In this document: positions 1 through 9,657 of the stretch, piece by piece
Numbering within the stretch: position 1 is the stretch's first letter
Layout of the letters: every line of letters begins with the position of its first letter
Assembly: GCA_024138015.1 (NCBI GenBank)
Contig: JAMXBB010000011.1
Span: 72,544,522-72,608,521, forward strand
Reading direction: 5' to 3'
DNA length: 64,000 bases
From: Lumnitzera littorea
Lineage: Eukaryota > Streptophyta > Magnoliopsida > Myrtales > Combretaceae
Notes under the pieces: generated by a model
What the model saw: only the letters and a program-made list of their open reading frames with translations
Told to the model about the DNA's origin: nothing
The model's database searches: none
Program-made: the position numbers and the translations under genes

Positions 1-229
1 GTTTTGCTTCTTTTGCCTACTTAATCCTCTCAAAACTTCTTCTCTCCATAGATGGAGGACTGGCTTCCAATTGTGCTGCTGTATTAGCGATAACTGGATT
101 ACGAGATGATTCTTCCCGATTTCCTTGCTTTAAGCAAAAATCTAAAGGATCCTTAGTTAACAATTCCTACAAAACACTAGACATAAAAGCGTTAATAACA
201 TCAAGATAAAAATAGGTATCATATTGTTC

Positions 230-570
230 AATACATCCCTTCATTATCTCTTTTATTTTAAATACCATCTCCTCTTCTCTTAACCTTATTGTGACCTTAC
301 CATTGCTAACATTAATTATAGCTTTGGTTGTAACTAAAAGGATCTCCTTAAGATAAGTGGTAGTTCTATATCTTCATTGATGTGTAGAATCACAAAATTC
401 ATAGGAAAAATGGATATATCTACCTCGACTAATACATCTTCAATTATACCCATAGGGTATGCTACTGATCTATTAGCTAATTATAAACTCATTTGTATAT
501 GTTTTTGGTTTTCATATGCTTAGTTGTTTAAAAATTTTGCAAGGCGCTAAATTTATGCTAGCTCCTAGAT
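230..570 (-). pseudogene. Retropepsin-like aspartic protease remnant of element D
   Basis: Reverse translation gives LGASINLAP followed by KIFKQLSI. This matches the active-site block of Athila-type retropepsins, normally DLGASINLMP. The catalytic Asp just before LGAS reads as Asn, so the enzyme would be inactive even without the later stops. The upstream linker is open at 558-764 in another frame (MPKYAKFLEELLSHK onwards), so a frameshift separates linker from protease. Downstream residues include VTIRLREEEMVFKI, the usual C-terminal strand. In an active element this enzyme would process the Gag-Pol polyprotein. Confidence 0.7.
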
Positions 571-1734
571 TGACTAATACTTTTTTTTATAGATAAATTT
601 CCAATTAAACAAAGGATGATAAAATTCCTTAGATCCTTTAATTTTGTTAGAAGCTTATTTTGAAAGATTATTAAATACTCTTTGCTTAATGTAACTGTTG
701 ACAGTTCTTCATATTTACTCTTGTGGGATAGTAGCTCCTCTAAAAATTTTGCATACTTAGGCATCTATGACAAAGCTTCCACAAATGGTAAATTAATGTG
801 CAATTGTTTAAAAAGACAAAAAAAAAACTTACTGTACTGCTCATTTGAGAGTTCTTTCCTTAACCTTTAGGGGCATGGTACTCTTTAACTTTTTGGGATT
901 TTGATTCTTCCTTAGTGGCTCTAGGGTTTCCGCGACTTTGTCTTTTAGTCTTTTGTCATTGGCTCTAGATTGATTTGGTTCTTTTGAAGCTGTTTAGTAG
1001 CTTGTAATTCCTACCACTTCAAAGAGTTATAGCTTCTGCTTGAGCTTACAGCAAAGGTTCTTGTTGCTTCTTAGTTTGCAATTTTTGTAAGTTGCTTGAT
1101 TTATTTTTCAACGCTTATCAATCTAGCATCATTGCTTTGTTATACTTTGTCAATAGATCTTCTAGTTTTGATGTCTCCTCTTGTTGAGGAGGACCTTGAA
1201 ATCCATAAGGGATATTCATATTCCTTGGTTGAGTCATGTAGGAATAATAATCTAGATAAGTGGACCAATCCTTACTCCATTCTTCACAATTTTTGTTTTA
1301 AGGCATATGTTGAAACCCCCCTTAATCATAAAATTTCCAAAAGACTTTAGACAATATTACCTTATATATCCTTATAGTTGTTAAGATCGCGAGTTAAAAA
1401 TATAATTCTATGAGTTTATAGTTTTATAATATATTTTTTTTAGTTAAAATGGATGTAAAATTATTTATGTGTAGACATTTCGTAAAATTATGAATTTTCA
1501 TATGCGATTCTATAAACTTAGGATTTTACCAATTTTGTATGATTATATACGATTCTATACATTCATAATGAAATCACGATTTTAACAACCATAAGGTTAA
1601 TTGGGTTTGACATGACAACCTAGGCAAATTTTCTAACTTCTTGTTTATTGCATCTACCTTAGCAATGTAAAGTTGTGATAGTATCTACATCTACCATGCC
1701 ATGACTCTTTTCACTAGATCAAGCACTCTCCTAG
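558..1734 (-). pseudogene. Gag-protease linker remnant of element D
   Basis: Region between gag and protease on the minus strand. Recognisable pieces are NMNIPYGFQGPPQQEETSKLE at about 1150-1215 (Gln/Pro-rich, then a predicted coiled coil) and the MPKYAKFLEELL block ending at 764. The same order of pieces occurs in element A (28917-29940). Several stops interrupt it. The A+T-rich stretch at about 1370-1600 gives no recognisable protein and may be a later insertion or strong decay. The region has no independent function; it is the spacer of the polyprotein. Confidence 0.55.
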
Positions 1735-2381
1735 TGGTTGTTGTTCATGGCCAGCCTTTCAATAAGAATTTGAGCTTCGTCAAGCATTTTCATATTTAGC
1801 ATTCCACCTATAATTGAATTGACAAATTGTTTAGTAGAAAAATTTAAACCACTATAAAAAGTTTGTACCTACATCCACACTAGAAGAGTATGATCTAGGC
1901 ATTTTTTGATCAACTCTTTGAAATGCTCTTAAGCATCGTATATGGTCTCAAAGTTAGAATGAGCAAATGAAGAGATGTCACCATGAAGTTTAGTTGTCTT
2001 AACTGGAGGCAAATATTTTTCTAGAAATTCGTTTGCTAATTATTCCTATGATATAATAGAATCTTTATGGAGAGAAGCTAATCATTGCTTTGCTTTTTCT
2101 TGCAATGAGAAGGGAAACAACCTCAACCTTATCACATTGTATGTAGCTCCATCAATCTTAAAGGTGGCACATATCTCTAGAAAACTAGCGATATGTGCAT
2201 GTAGATCCTCTTCTAGTGAACCTTCAAAACATAATTGTTATCGGAACATTTGAATAATTATGGGTGACATCACAAATTCATTTGCAATGATAGCTGGTCT
2301 TGTTATGCTAGAGTTCACTCCATTAACTAATGGCTTGATATAATCAAACATGGTTTTCGGTGCTTCACCGCTATTAGCCAT
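1735..2381 (-). pseudogene. Retrotransposon Gag domain of element D
   Basis: Translation from the ATG read at 2381 begins MANSGEAPKTMFDYIKP. It continues through the Retrotrans_gag core: a 'Q-MFR' block, SFLEICATFKIDGATYN, LRLFPFSLQEKAKQ, then LANEFLEKYLPPVKTTKLHG and QTFYSGLNFSTKQFVNS. These are the conserved capsid segments of Athila/Tat gags (normally LRLFPFSLKDKAKYWL and FYDGL). Stops occur at conserved Trp and Gln positions, for example after EKAKQ, consistent with TGG to TAG and CAG to TAG. The start was chosen because the frame is open and gag-like immediately after it and the primer site lies about 130 bases upstream. Confidence 0.75.
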
Positions 2382-2512
2382 CTCTTTAGTCTCCTCAAAC
2401 ACATAAAGAGATAATTAAATTAGAATTGAATTAACTCAAAAGAAAGAAATAGAAAGATAATGGAAAAAAGAAATAGCAAATTAATAAATATATGAGCTTT
2501 TTTTATTCACAA

Positions 2513-2530
2513 TCCTCGGCAACGGCGTTA
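2513..2530 (-). other. Primer binding site of element D (tRNA-Asp type)
   Basis: On the minus strand this reads TAACGCCGTTGCCGAGGA, close to TGGCGCCGTTGCCGGGGA, the tRNA-Asp-complementary site of Athila-like elements. It lies six bases inside the LTR end at 2537. Confidence 0.75.
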
Positions 2531-2536
2531 AAAACT

Positions 2537-3050
2537 TGATGAATGCTTATACAGGGCGATATTAAGCGAGTGCACTTGTTAAGTAATAATATAAAGGACA
2601 TAGGAATCTAAGGTTCCTAGTCCCACAAAGACCATACCATACACTTCTAGACTCACGCTTAATTATTCTATTAGAAAGAAGATAACAATAATGATGTTGA
2701 AATAAGGGATTAAATTGATTAAAAAAAACAAAGATTAATTAACAACCAATAATAATTAACAAGAATAATTAAGAAACCTAAATAACCATAAATAATGATA
2801 TCTAGACTCTAATCATTAAGAGATTAACATGTAGTAATCTTAAAGATTTTTAATATATTCCCTATTCTTATTAATAAAAGGAATTCAATTACTAAATTAA
2901 TAGGAATCATTTCTCCATTAATTCTTAATCCTAATTATATTATATCCAAATCACTTTTACAATAGAACAAATTAGAACATCACTTAGAATAGGAATTCCA
3001 TAAATAAACAATATAACAATATCAATTTTGGAAGAAATCTATATATTAAG
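2537..3050 (-). repeat. 5' LTR of element D, inner segment (split by Sirevirus)
   Basis: The LTR edge is read from the terminal TGATGAAT (plus strand) next to the primer site; in element orientation the LTR ends in ATTCATCA. The segment resembles the corresponding end of the element A LTR (shared AGTGCAC and GTAATATA-like pieces near the edge). The plus-strand Sirevirus begins around 3050; the other LTR part seems to be at about 11850-12745. Joined, the two parts give about 1.4 kb, similar to the 1344-bp LTR of element A. The exact junction with the Sirevirus is uncertain by tens of bases. Confidence 0.55.
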
Positions 3051-3054
3051 TTTT

Positions 3055-4198
3055 CTCTTAATATATTTTGATGATAACAAAGAGATGTCAACGAACTTAA
3101 CAAGCTTTTTAAGTATGCAGGATGTTCTAAAGAAAATAAGCGTTAAGAAGAAAATAAGCTTGAGTTTGTCAAAGTGTATGTTAGAATGTGTGTCAGAATG
3201 TGTATTAGAATGTATGTTAGAATGTGTATTAGTAAACGATTAGAATATCACAGTTTGCATTCAATATTGTGATCAACTGCTATTTCTAAGTCTTTTTCTG
3301 ACTAAAGTGAACAAATTAAGTTGGATAAAATATCCAAGAAGACCTAACTCCACTTTATTGGATATATTAGGAAAATATGCTCAATTTTGTTCCACTAAGA
3401 TGGTAAGTCCATGGGGATCTAAGTTGTTTTTATTATTATTATTACTCAAGAATCAGATTTGTAAATTAAGTGATTAAGGTTTGAATAATATATTTTTAAG
3501 AAGAAGATTTTTTGATAGTCTTAGTAAGATTGATCAAGATTTAAAATTCAGTAGGGTTATTAACTGAAAAAGGATTTTGATATATCAAGTTCAAGAAAAC
3601 TTACATATCTCTATGCAAAGATTTATTAGACAAAGATGTATTCAAAAAATTCTCGAGATAAGGTTATAGTTTAGTTTGTTGGAAATAAATTCTTGAAATT
3701 AAAGATATTTTGCCTAAGATAATGCTAAATATTTTGGTAAAATCCAACTTTATCTTTTATGAGGATTTTGTGATAGAAAAGGGAGAAAACTTGCTCACAA
3801 TAGATATGCTTGAGTATTTTTTAAAGAATAGACTACATGAAGATTTGTTCATATCTTTTCATGCTTATCCTCATTATTTGATATTTGTTTATTGAAAATA
3901 TTGAACTAGTAAAACGACACCTGTGAGGAGGACCGGGTCCCCAGTAGTAAAGTTGGAAGAAAGCAGTAGGCAAAAGGATGAAGCTTTATAAAAACAATTC
4001 CTTGATCTTCTTACTCTCTACTTTATTTACTTTCTGATCTTTACTATTATTATTTGCACCATAAGTTAACAATTAATTTTCAATTACTTATCACACCATT
4101 TAAGTTATTAAGAGGGGTTTTGTTTTTAGATCAAAAAGTTTTAGTTTTTGAAAAAGATATCAATTCACTCCCCTCTTAATATCTTACTAGGACCTATA
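3055..4198 (+). repeat. 5' LTR of the Sirevirus element
   Basis: The right end is placed at 4198 because the sequence reads CCCCTCTTAATATCTTACT and AGGACCTATA, directly followed by the primer site; Sirevirus LTRs typically end with a similar CCCCTCTTAG...GGACCTAACA block. The left end (about 3055, give or take 30) is set by the TTTTGATGATAACAAA motif. The LTR carries a 12-bp tandem repeat at 3169-3232. Length is about 1.1 kb. The terminal CA appears mutated to TA. Confidence 0.6.
3169..3232 (+). repeat. 12-bp tandem repeat in the Sirevirus LTR
   Basis: Five head-to-tail copies of a 12-mer close to TTAGAATGTGTA (starts 3169, 3181, 3193, 3205, 3217); the first copy is the most degenerate. In one frame it reads as a Cys/Leu/Glu repeat, but this lies in an LTR and is not taken to be a protein. 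Confidence 0.85.
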
Positions 4199-4200
4199 AT

Positions 4201-4213
4201 TGGTATCAAAGCC
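4201..4213 (+). other. Primer binding site of Sirevirus (tRNA-iMet)
   Basis: TGGTATCAAAGCC differs by one base from TGGTATCAGAGCC, the complement of the 3' end of plant initiator tRNA-Met. It lies two bases after the proposed LTR end. Confidence 0.85.
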
Positions 4214-4329
4214 TCACTCTAATATCACAAAGAGTCAAGATCATTGGCAAAAAGTAATGGTTCTTTGACTGTTTAACTAGTAAGGCTCCGTTTTTTTATG
4301 GTACTAAATTTCTTTATTAGAAATTCAGG

Positions 4330-5228
4330 ATGGAGATGTATATCAAAGCAACTGACTATCAGGCTTAAGGAATTATTTCAAATAGAGACGTTAAAGTTTT
4401 AGAAACACCTCTTACGATAGATGAAATCACAAAAGCTGAATTGAACTCAAAGGCTAAGAATTTGCTTTTTCCACTATTGCACCTTTTGAGTTCTATCTAA
4501 TCTCTTCCTGTGGTATAGCTAAAGAGATTTGGGATACATTGGTTTAGACATATGAAGGAATAGACACCATTAAGGAGACAAGGATCGATACCTTGATGTA
4601 GTAATATGAGACATTTTGTATCCTTCCTAGTGAAGATATAGAAGATTCATTTAGTCATTTTAGTGTTATCACTAATGAGTTATCATCTCTTGAAAAAAGG
4701 ATGAGTGATGCAAATCTTGTTAAGAAAAAGCTAAGGATCCTTCCTAAGGCATGGAATGCAAGGAACACCGCTATTAAGGAAGTATGTGACATGACAAAAC
4801 TCAGCTTAAGTCAATTACGTAGCAAGCTGATAACTTATGAAGTTGAATTCCTCAAGTTAAAAAGTATGTCAGAAGATTCAAAAAGAAATTCTATACCCTT
4901 TAAAGCTAAGGATGTTGAAGTAGATTCAGAAAGTGACGAATCTTATAAAGATGAGGAAGAAGATGTATTAATGCTAGCTAGGTGTTTAAATCATCTATTG
5001 AAAAAGAAAGGTAAGAAAATTTATAATTCAAAAGGGTTTTCTTCTAACAAAAACAAGAATGATGTAGGAAAAGGTTACAAAGAAAAAGAAGAAAAGAAAG
5101 CCAAAGAGAAGAAAGAGATTGTGTGCTATGAATGTAAGAAACCAAGATATATCAAGTATGAATGTCCAGTGTTGATCAAGAAAATGGATAAATATAAGAA
5201 GAAGCACAAATTGTTGATGGCCACATGA
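4330..5228 (+). pseudogene. Sirevirus Gag (UBN2-type capsid plus zinc knuckle)
   Basis: Nucleocapsid/capsid protein that would package the RNA. The first part (4330-4700) is broken by stops but reads IAKEIWDTLV and YETFCILPSEDIEDSFSHF, typical of the UBN2 Gag of Ty1/copia. An open frame of 175 residues at 4701-5228 continues with LRILPKAWNARNTAIKE and the LITYEVE block. An acidic stretch lies at residues 73-90 and a Lys-rich linker at 101-139. A CCHC zinc knuckle lies at residues 142-155, where the ligand His is Tyr150 (pattern C-x2-C-x4-Y-x4-C), so metal binding would be impaired. The frame stops at the TGA at 5226. The ATG at 4701 is internal to the ancestral Gag, not its true start. Confidence 0.8.
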
Positions 5229-5290
5229 GTGACTTGGATGAGTAAAAAACTGAAGTAGAAAGTACAGAAGATGAAATCAAGGAAGCAAAC

Positions 5291-5632
5291 TTGTGTTTAA
5301 TGGCTCTTTTTGAGATAAGCTCCGAATTTGAATGTGAGTTTGATAATAAAATTCCAGAAGATATTTGTACTGAGATAAATAAATTATTAAAGGCTCTTAC
5401 TAAAGCTAATGATAGGAACATAAGAGTTGATAATGAGAAAAGGCTATTAAAAGAAGAGAAAGCTGCTCTTATCCAAACAAATAAATTACTAGCAGATGAA
5501 AAGGACACCATAAGAAATGACGTGGAAGGGTTACACGTTGCTAGGGAAGCAATTGTGAATGAGAATTTGATACTAAAAGATGAAATAAAAGGCTTAAAAG
5601 AACGAGTAGATGTCTTGTCGAATTCAATATAA
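5291..5632 (+). pseudogene. Coiled-coil part of Sirevirus Gag
   Basis: Open frame of 113 residues after the zinc knuckle, separated from it by a stop and a short stretch in another frame. From about residue 25 to 110 it is rich in Lys, Glu, Asn and Leu with heptad spacing (INKLLKAL, EKRLLKEEKAALI, NENLILKDEIKGLKE), so a coiled coil is very likely. Sirevirus Gags are known for a C-terminal coiled coil that may mediate multimerisation or host contacts. It is a continuation of Gag, not a separate gene. Confidence 0.7.
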
Positions 5633-6130
5633 AATACTTAAAAAAAATTTGATGAAAGTGAAAAGAACTCCAATTGCTCATTTCATGTCAACGTATTGAT
5701 CAATCTGAAATTGGATTGGGTTTTGAAAATAGTGAATCTTCACATTTTAAAAGGTAGTTAGTGTTTGTAAGACCTAAAGACATAAGTAATAAAGAAATGA
5801 TTGATAACAAGAAAGAAGAAAAGGTTGTTGAGTAAGTCAAAAAGTCAAGTAGAACCTCTTTTGATCAGAACAGAAAGTGTTCACAAATAAATGGATACTT
5901 CAGAAACTTGATCAGAAAGTACGTTAGAAAATATCAAACTCTAATCTCAAGAAATATCGTAAGAAACAAGTATAAAATTTAGAAACCCTATGCTTATTTC
6001 TTTTGTAACAAGCTAGGGCATATTGAAAAATATTGCTTCTATAGAAATTCTAAGCTTCGCAATTATCAAGTAAAAAATCAAAATATGAGCTTGAATTTTA
6101 AAGGACCCAAGCTTTGCTAGGTTTATAAAC
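5633..6130 (+). pseudogene. Gag C-terminus of Sirevirus with degenerate second zinc knuckle
   Basis: After the coiled coil, stops break the frame repeatedly. At 5995-6036 the codons give Y-x2-C-x4-H-x4-C (YFFCNKLGHIEKYC). This is a CCHC knuckle whose first Cys codon is now Tyr (TGT to TAT). It corresponds to the second zinc knuckle that precedes protease in some Sirevirus polyproteins. No start of its own. Confidence 0.6.
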
Positions 6131-6152
6131 AAAGTTTATTAGTTTGTAATGA

Positions 6153-6383
6153 ATGCAGGAACACAAAGCCAAAATGAAGAGAATATGGTATCTTGATAAT
6201 AGTTGTTTGAGGTACATGACTGGTGATGCTTCGTTGTTCACAAACTTAGTTTGGAAAGAAGATGATTATGTTAAATTTGGAGATAATGGCAGAAGTAAGA
6301 TAGTTGCAATAGGTACAGTTAGTTTTCCTCCCCATATAATTGAAAATGTATCACTAATAAAAGGAATAAAATATATTTGTTAA
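6153..6383 (+). pseudogene. Sirevirus aspartic protease remnant
   Basis: Open frame of 76 residues containing WYLDNSCLRYMTGDASLF and KFGDNGRSKIVAIGTV. Ty1/copia proteases normally read WYLDSGCSRHMTG; here the catalytic D-S-G triplet is D-N-S, so the active site is damaged. The second block (FGDN-x4-I-x-G-G) is recognisable with the last Gly changed. The ATG at 6153 is internal. The frame ends with a TAA shortly before the GAG-pre-integrase segment. Confidence 0.75.
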
Positions 6384-6499
6384 GCATAAGTTAACTTTGT
6401 GACAAAGGACATAAGAAAACTTTTGAACATGATAAATGTATTGGTTTTGATAAAAATGAATCTAAGATCTTTGAAGGATATAAGAAGAAAAACATTTAT

Positions 6500-7449
6500 C
6501 TAATTAAGCCTGCAGAAATTAATTTAGAAAGTTGTTTCTTGTCAATGCATGATAATATTTTTCTTTGGCATCAGAAATTAGGACATGTGGACTTCTATCA
6601 ATTGGAGAAATTATCAAACATGAATTTAGTAAAAAGATTACCAAGTTAAGAGTTCAAAATGATATTTGTACTGCTTCTATGAAGAGTAAGATGAGTTAAA
6701 GACCTTTAGAACTATTACACATTGATTTGTTTAATCACACCAGAACATTAAGTTTGCTTGGAAACAAGTATGGTTTAGTTATTGTTGATGATTTTTCTAG
6801 ATATTCCTGGATTCTATTTCTTCATCATAAAAGTGATGCATTTAAAAAATTTAAAGTGTTTGCTAAATAAGTGCATAAAGAAAAAGGGACATCTATAATT
6901 AGTCTAAGGACAGATTATGGAAAAGAATTTGATAATATTGATTTCATAACTTCCTATGAGAATAAGGGCATAACTTACAATTTCTCTACTTCATACACAC
7001 CACAATAGAATGAGGTAGTGGAACATAAAAATAGGATTATTCAAGAAATGACAAGAACTCTGTTGAATGAAAGTAAAATAGTTGAATATTTTTAGACTGA
7101 AGCTACATCCACTGTATGCTATATTATTAATCGTGTCTATATAAGACTTTTGACAAACAAGACTTCATATGAAATTTTTAAAGGTAGGAAACCAACTATT
7201 TTATACTTTCATGTGTTTGGTTGTAAGTGTTTTATGAATAGAACATATAAAGTTTGAGGAAAGTTTGAGGAATGAGCAGATGAAGTAATATTTCCGGGAT
7301 ACTCACTTAATTCTAAAGCCTTTCGAGTTTACAATAAAGCATCTAAAGTAGTTGAAGAATCCATCAATGTCAAATTTATTGAGGAAATAGGAAAAGAGGA
7401 TTCTTATGATGAAGCACTCATGATCACTAAGAAATATCTAATTCGATGA
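6500..7449 (+). pseudogene. Sirevirus integrase (GAG-pre-integrase plus rve core)
   Basis: The N-terminal zinc-binding part reads LWHQKLGHVDFYQLEKLS near 6566-6620; the following Cys pair is lost. The catalytic core begins with LLHIDLF near 6713, continues with YGLVIVDDFSRYSWILF, then RTDYGKEFDN near 6910, and NEVVEHKNR after SYTPQ near 7000. The Asp, Asp and Glu of the DDE triad are therefore all still encoded. Stops fall at positions normally Gln or Trp (for example Q to TAG before NEVVE, W to TAG in the YFW motif). The C-terminal GKC-type block FGCKCF and the VVEESINVKF segment follow. It would insert the cDNA into host DNA if intact. Confidence 0.85.
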
Positions 7450-7796
7450 AGTGGTAAAGGAGTGTTAGAACTTAAGTTAGAACCTTTGTCAGAAAGTGCA
7501 TCTGAAAATTTTTCTACTCTCAATAAGCTAGAAGGAAATTATAATGGGTCAATGAGGACTAATTCCAGATCAAAGTCTGCTAAATCAAAACCACAATCTC
7601 AAAGGTTGTCGAAAGTTCTGAAGGTTTATATACACCTCCTTCTACCTTGAGATTTAAATCGCATCATCTTCCTAAACAAGTAATAGGCAATGTTCGATTA
7701 GGTGTTAGAACTAGATCTAGTCTTCAAAGAATAAAGAATCATTTTGCGTTGCTTTCTGAAATTAAACCTAATTCTATTAATGAAGCTTTAGGTGAT

Positions 7797-8692
7797 ATTA
7801 ATTAGATTAATGCTATGTAAGATGAACTTAATCGATTTGAAAGGAATCAAGTGTGGAACCTAGTACCTAAACCTTGTAATAAATCCATAATTGGTATCAA
7901 GTGGGTGTTTAAGAATAAATTGGACGAAAATAGAAAAATTGTGAGAAATAAAGCTAGATTAGTAGCTAAAGGATATTCTCAAGAGGAAGGAATAAACTTT
8001 GATGAAACATATGCACCTGTAGTAAAGTTAGAAACTATTAGATTATTGCTTGCCTTTGCTAGCTTTAAAATTTTCAAATTATTTCAAATGGATGTAAAAA
8101 ATGCATTCTTAAATGGGTATATTAAAGAAGAAGTGTATATTGAGCAACCCTTAGGATTTGAAGATCCATTTAAGTTTGATCATATCTTTAAGCTTAAAAA
8201 GGCTTTATATGGTTTGAAACAAGTACTACGTGCTTGATATGAAAGGTTAATTGAATTCTTGTTAAGGAATGGTTTTCAAAGATATAAGGTAGATACAACT
8301 TTGTTCTTGAAACATTATGATCAAGACATTTTAATAGTGTAGATATATGTAGATGATATAGTGTTTGGTTCTACTAATGAAAGTTTTTGTCAAGAATTTT
8401 TTAAGTTAATGCAGGCAGAATTTAATATGTCTCTCATGGGAGAACTAAATTTCTTCTTGGGACTTTAAATTAAATAGACTAATCATGGTATATTTGTGCA
8501 CCAAGAAAAATATACCAATCAAATTTTGAAGAAATTTGGTTTTGAAAATTCCAACGGATCATCAACTCCAATGAGTACATCAACTAAGTTAGATTTAGAA
8601 GGCAATGGTAAGAAAGTAAATGAGAAACTATATCGTAGTTTAATTGGTTCCTTGTTATGTTTGATAGCATCTCGTCTTGATATTTTTTTTTA
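7797..8692 (+). pseudogene. Sirevirus reverse transcriptase (RVT_2)
   Basis: RT of the Ty1/copia type. The frame at 7851-8237 (128 residues) carries WNLVPKP, IGIKWVFKNKLDE, KARLVAKGYSQEEG, the catalytic LFQMDVKNAFLNG (Asp81) and FKLKKALYGLKQ. A TGA at the conserved Trp of 'RAWYERL' ends it. The frame resumes with YVDDIVFGSTNE, whose YVDD box at 8346-8357 is intact but follows an in-frame TAG (from CAG). A further open piece at 8496-8693 carries QEKYTNQILKKFGFEN and SLIGSLLCLIASRLDI. Stops match C-to-T transitions. The ATG at 7851 is internal. Confidence 0.9.
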
Positions 8693-9315
8693 GTGTGTGC
8701 TTATGTGCAAGATTTCAAAGTAATCTAAAAGAAACACAACTATCTGCTGTAAAGAAAATTTTTAAGTATATCCACATTATTGCAAAATTAGGAATCTAGT
8801 ATCCTAAAAATCATAATTTTGATTTGATTGGATATTTAGATGCTAGTTATGTAGGCTGTAAAGTCGATAGGAAGAGTACTTCCGGTACATGTCAGTTTTT
8901 AAGGGATAAATTAGTTTTTTGGTCTTCTAAGAAACAAAATTCCGTTGCCCTCTCCATAGCAGAAGTAGAGTATGTTTTTATTGATAATTGCCGTGCTCAA
9001 ATTTTATTGTTAAAACAACAATTATTGGATTATGGGTTATCTTATAAGAAAATTCCTATTAAATGTGACGATACAAGTACTATAAACTTGACAAAAAATT
9101 TAGTTCATTATTCTCAATCTAGACACATTGAGATAAGACATCATTTCATAAGAGGCCATGTAAATAATAGAGATATATCAGTAGAGTTCGTATCAACTGA
9201 TAATCAGTTAGTAGATATTTTTACTAAACCCCTTGAAAAATTTGTTTTGAATATATTTGTAATGAAACAAGGGTTCATAATCCTTTTTGTTAGTTATTTT
9301 CTAATTTTTTTTTAA
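8693..9315 (+). pseudogene. Sirevirus RNase H
   Basis: Ribonuclease H of Ty1/copia type, which removes the RNA template during reverse transcription. The open frame at 8824-9315 (163 residues) has GYLDASYVGCKVDRKSTSG near its start, FWSSKKQNSVALSIAEVEY (residues 32-50), IKCDDTSTINL, and HIEIRHHFIRGHV. It ends with QLVDIFTKPLEKF, the hallmark C-terminus of copia Pol. Acidic residues of the catalytic set are present. It is cut from RT by stops around 8693-8820, and the last residues run into non-conserved sequence. Confidence 0.85.
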
Positions 9316-9657
9316 TTATTGAAATTTAAGATGTAAAATAATATCTTATAAAATCTTAAAGATATTTTTCTCTCCCCTATATTAAGTCATTTTCTCCACG
9401 TATAATCAAGTACATGAATTTTTTTTTCTTTTCATGTCTATTAAAGCACGTTCCTTTTTTCGTACTTGACAAAACCTTAAGCATGTTTGGAAGTTAAAAT
9501 AACTTCCTCCCTCACGATCTTCTCAAATACACGCCTCTTTATCTTTTCTCCTTCTTTAAATTCTTGCATTTCTCTCTGTCAAACCATATAACATAGAAAC
9601 TTAACTAGACTTGAAACATTTTTTCATCAGTCTAGGAAAAACCCAAAACTAGTTACT
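9316..9657 (+). other. Spacer between Sirevirus RNase H and envelope-like ORF
   Basis: T-rich leader with CTCTCCCC and pyrimidine runs. No protein similarity is visible. In Sireviruses this spacer separates pol from the third ORF. Confidence 0.4.

Larger units (their letters stand above)
1..2536 (-). mobile_element. Element D: Athila-like Ty3/gypsy internal region, truncated by window edge
   Basis: Minus-strand internal part of an LTR retrotransposon. Read from 2536 downwards it shows a tRNA-Asp-type primer site, a Retrotrans_gag domain, a linker, and an aspartic protease ending near the window edge. The order PBS-gag-linker-protease and the linker motif MPKYAKFLEELL are typical of the Athila/Tat branch of Ty3/gypsy. 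The frame is broken by several stops and frameshifts, so it is a dead copy. RT, integrase and the 3' LTR would lie left of position 1. Its 5' LTR begins at 2537. Confidence 0.85.

Noticed and set aside
3028..3243. Frame with a Cys/Leu/Glu repeat that looks like a small Cys-rich protein
   Set aside because: It is the translation of the 12-bp tandem repeat inside the Sirevirus LTR; no conserved protein features.
5176..5511. Minus-strand frame of 111 codons
   Set aside because: Antisense to the coiled-coil part of the Sirevirus Gag, whose plus-strand frame has family features.
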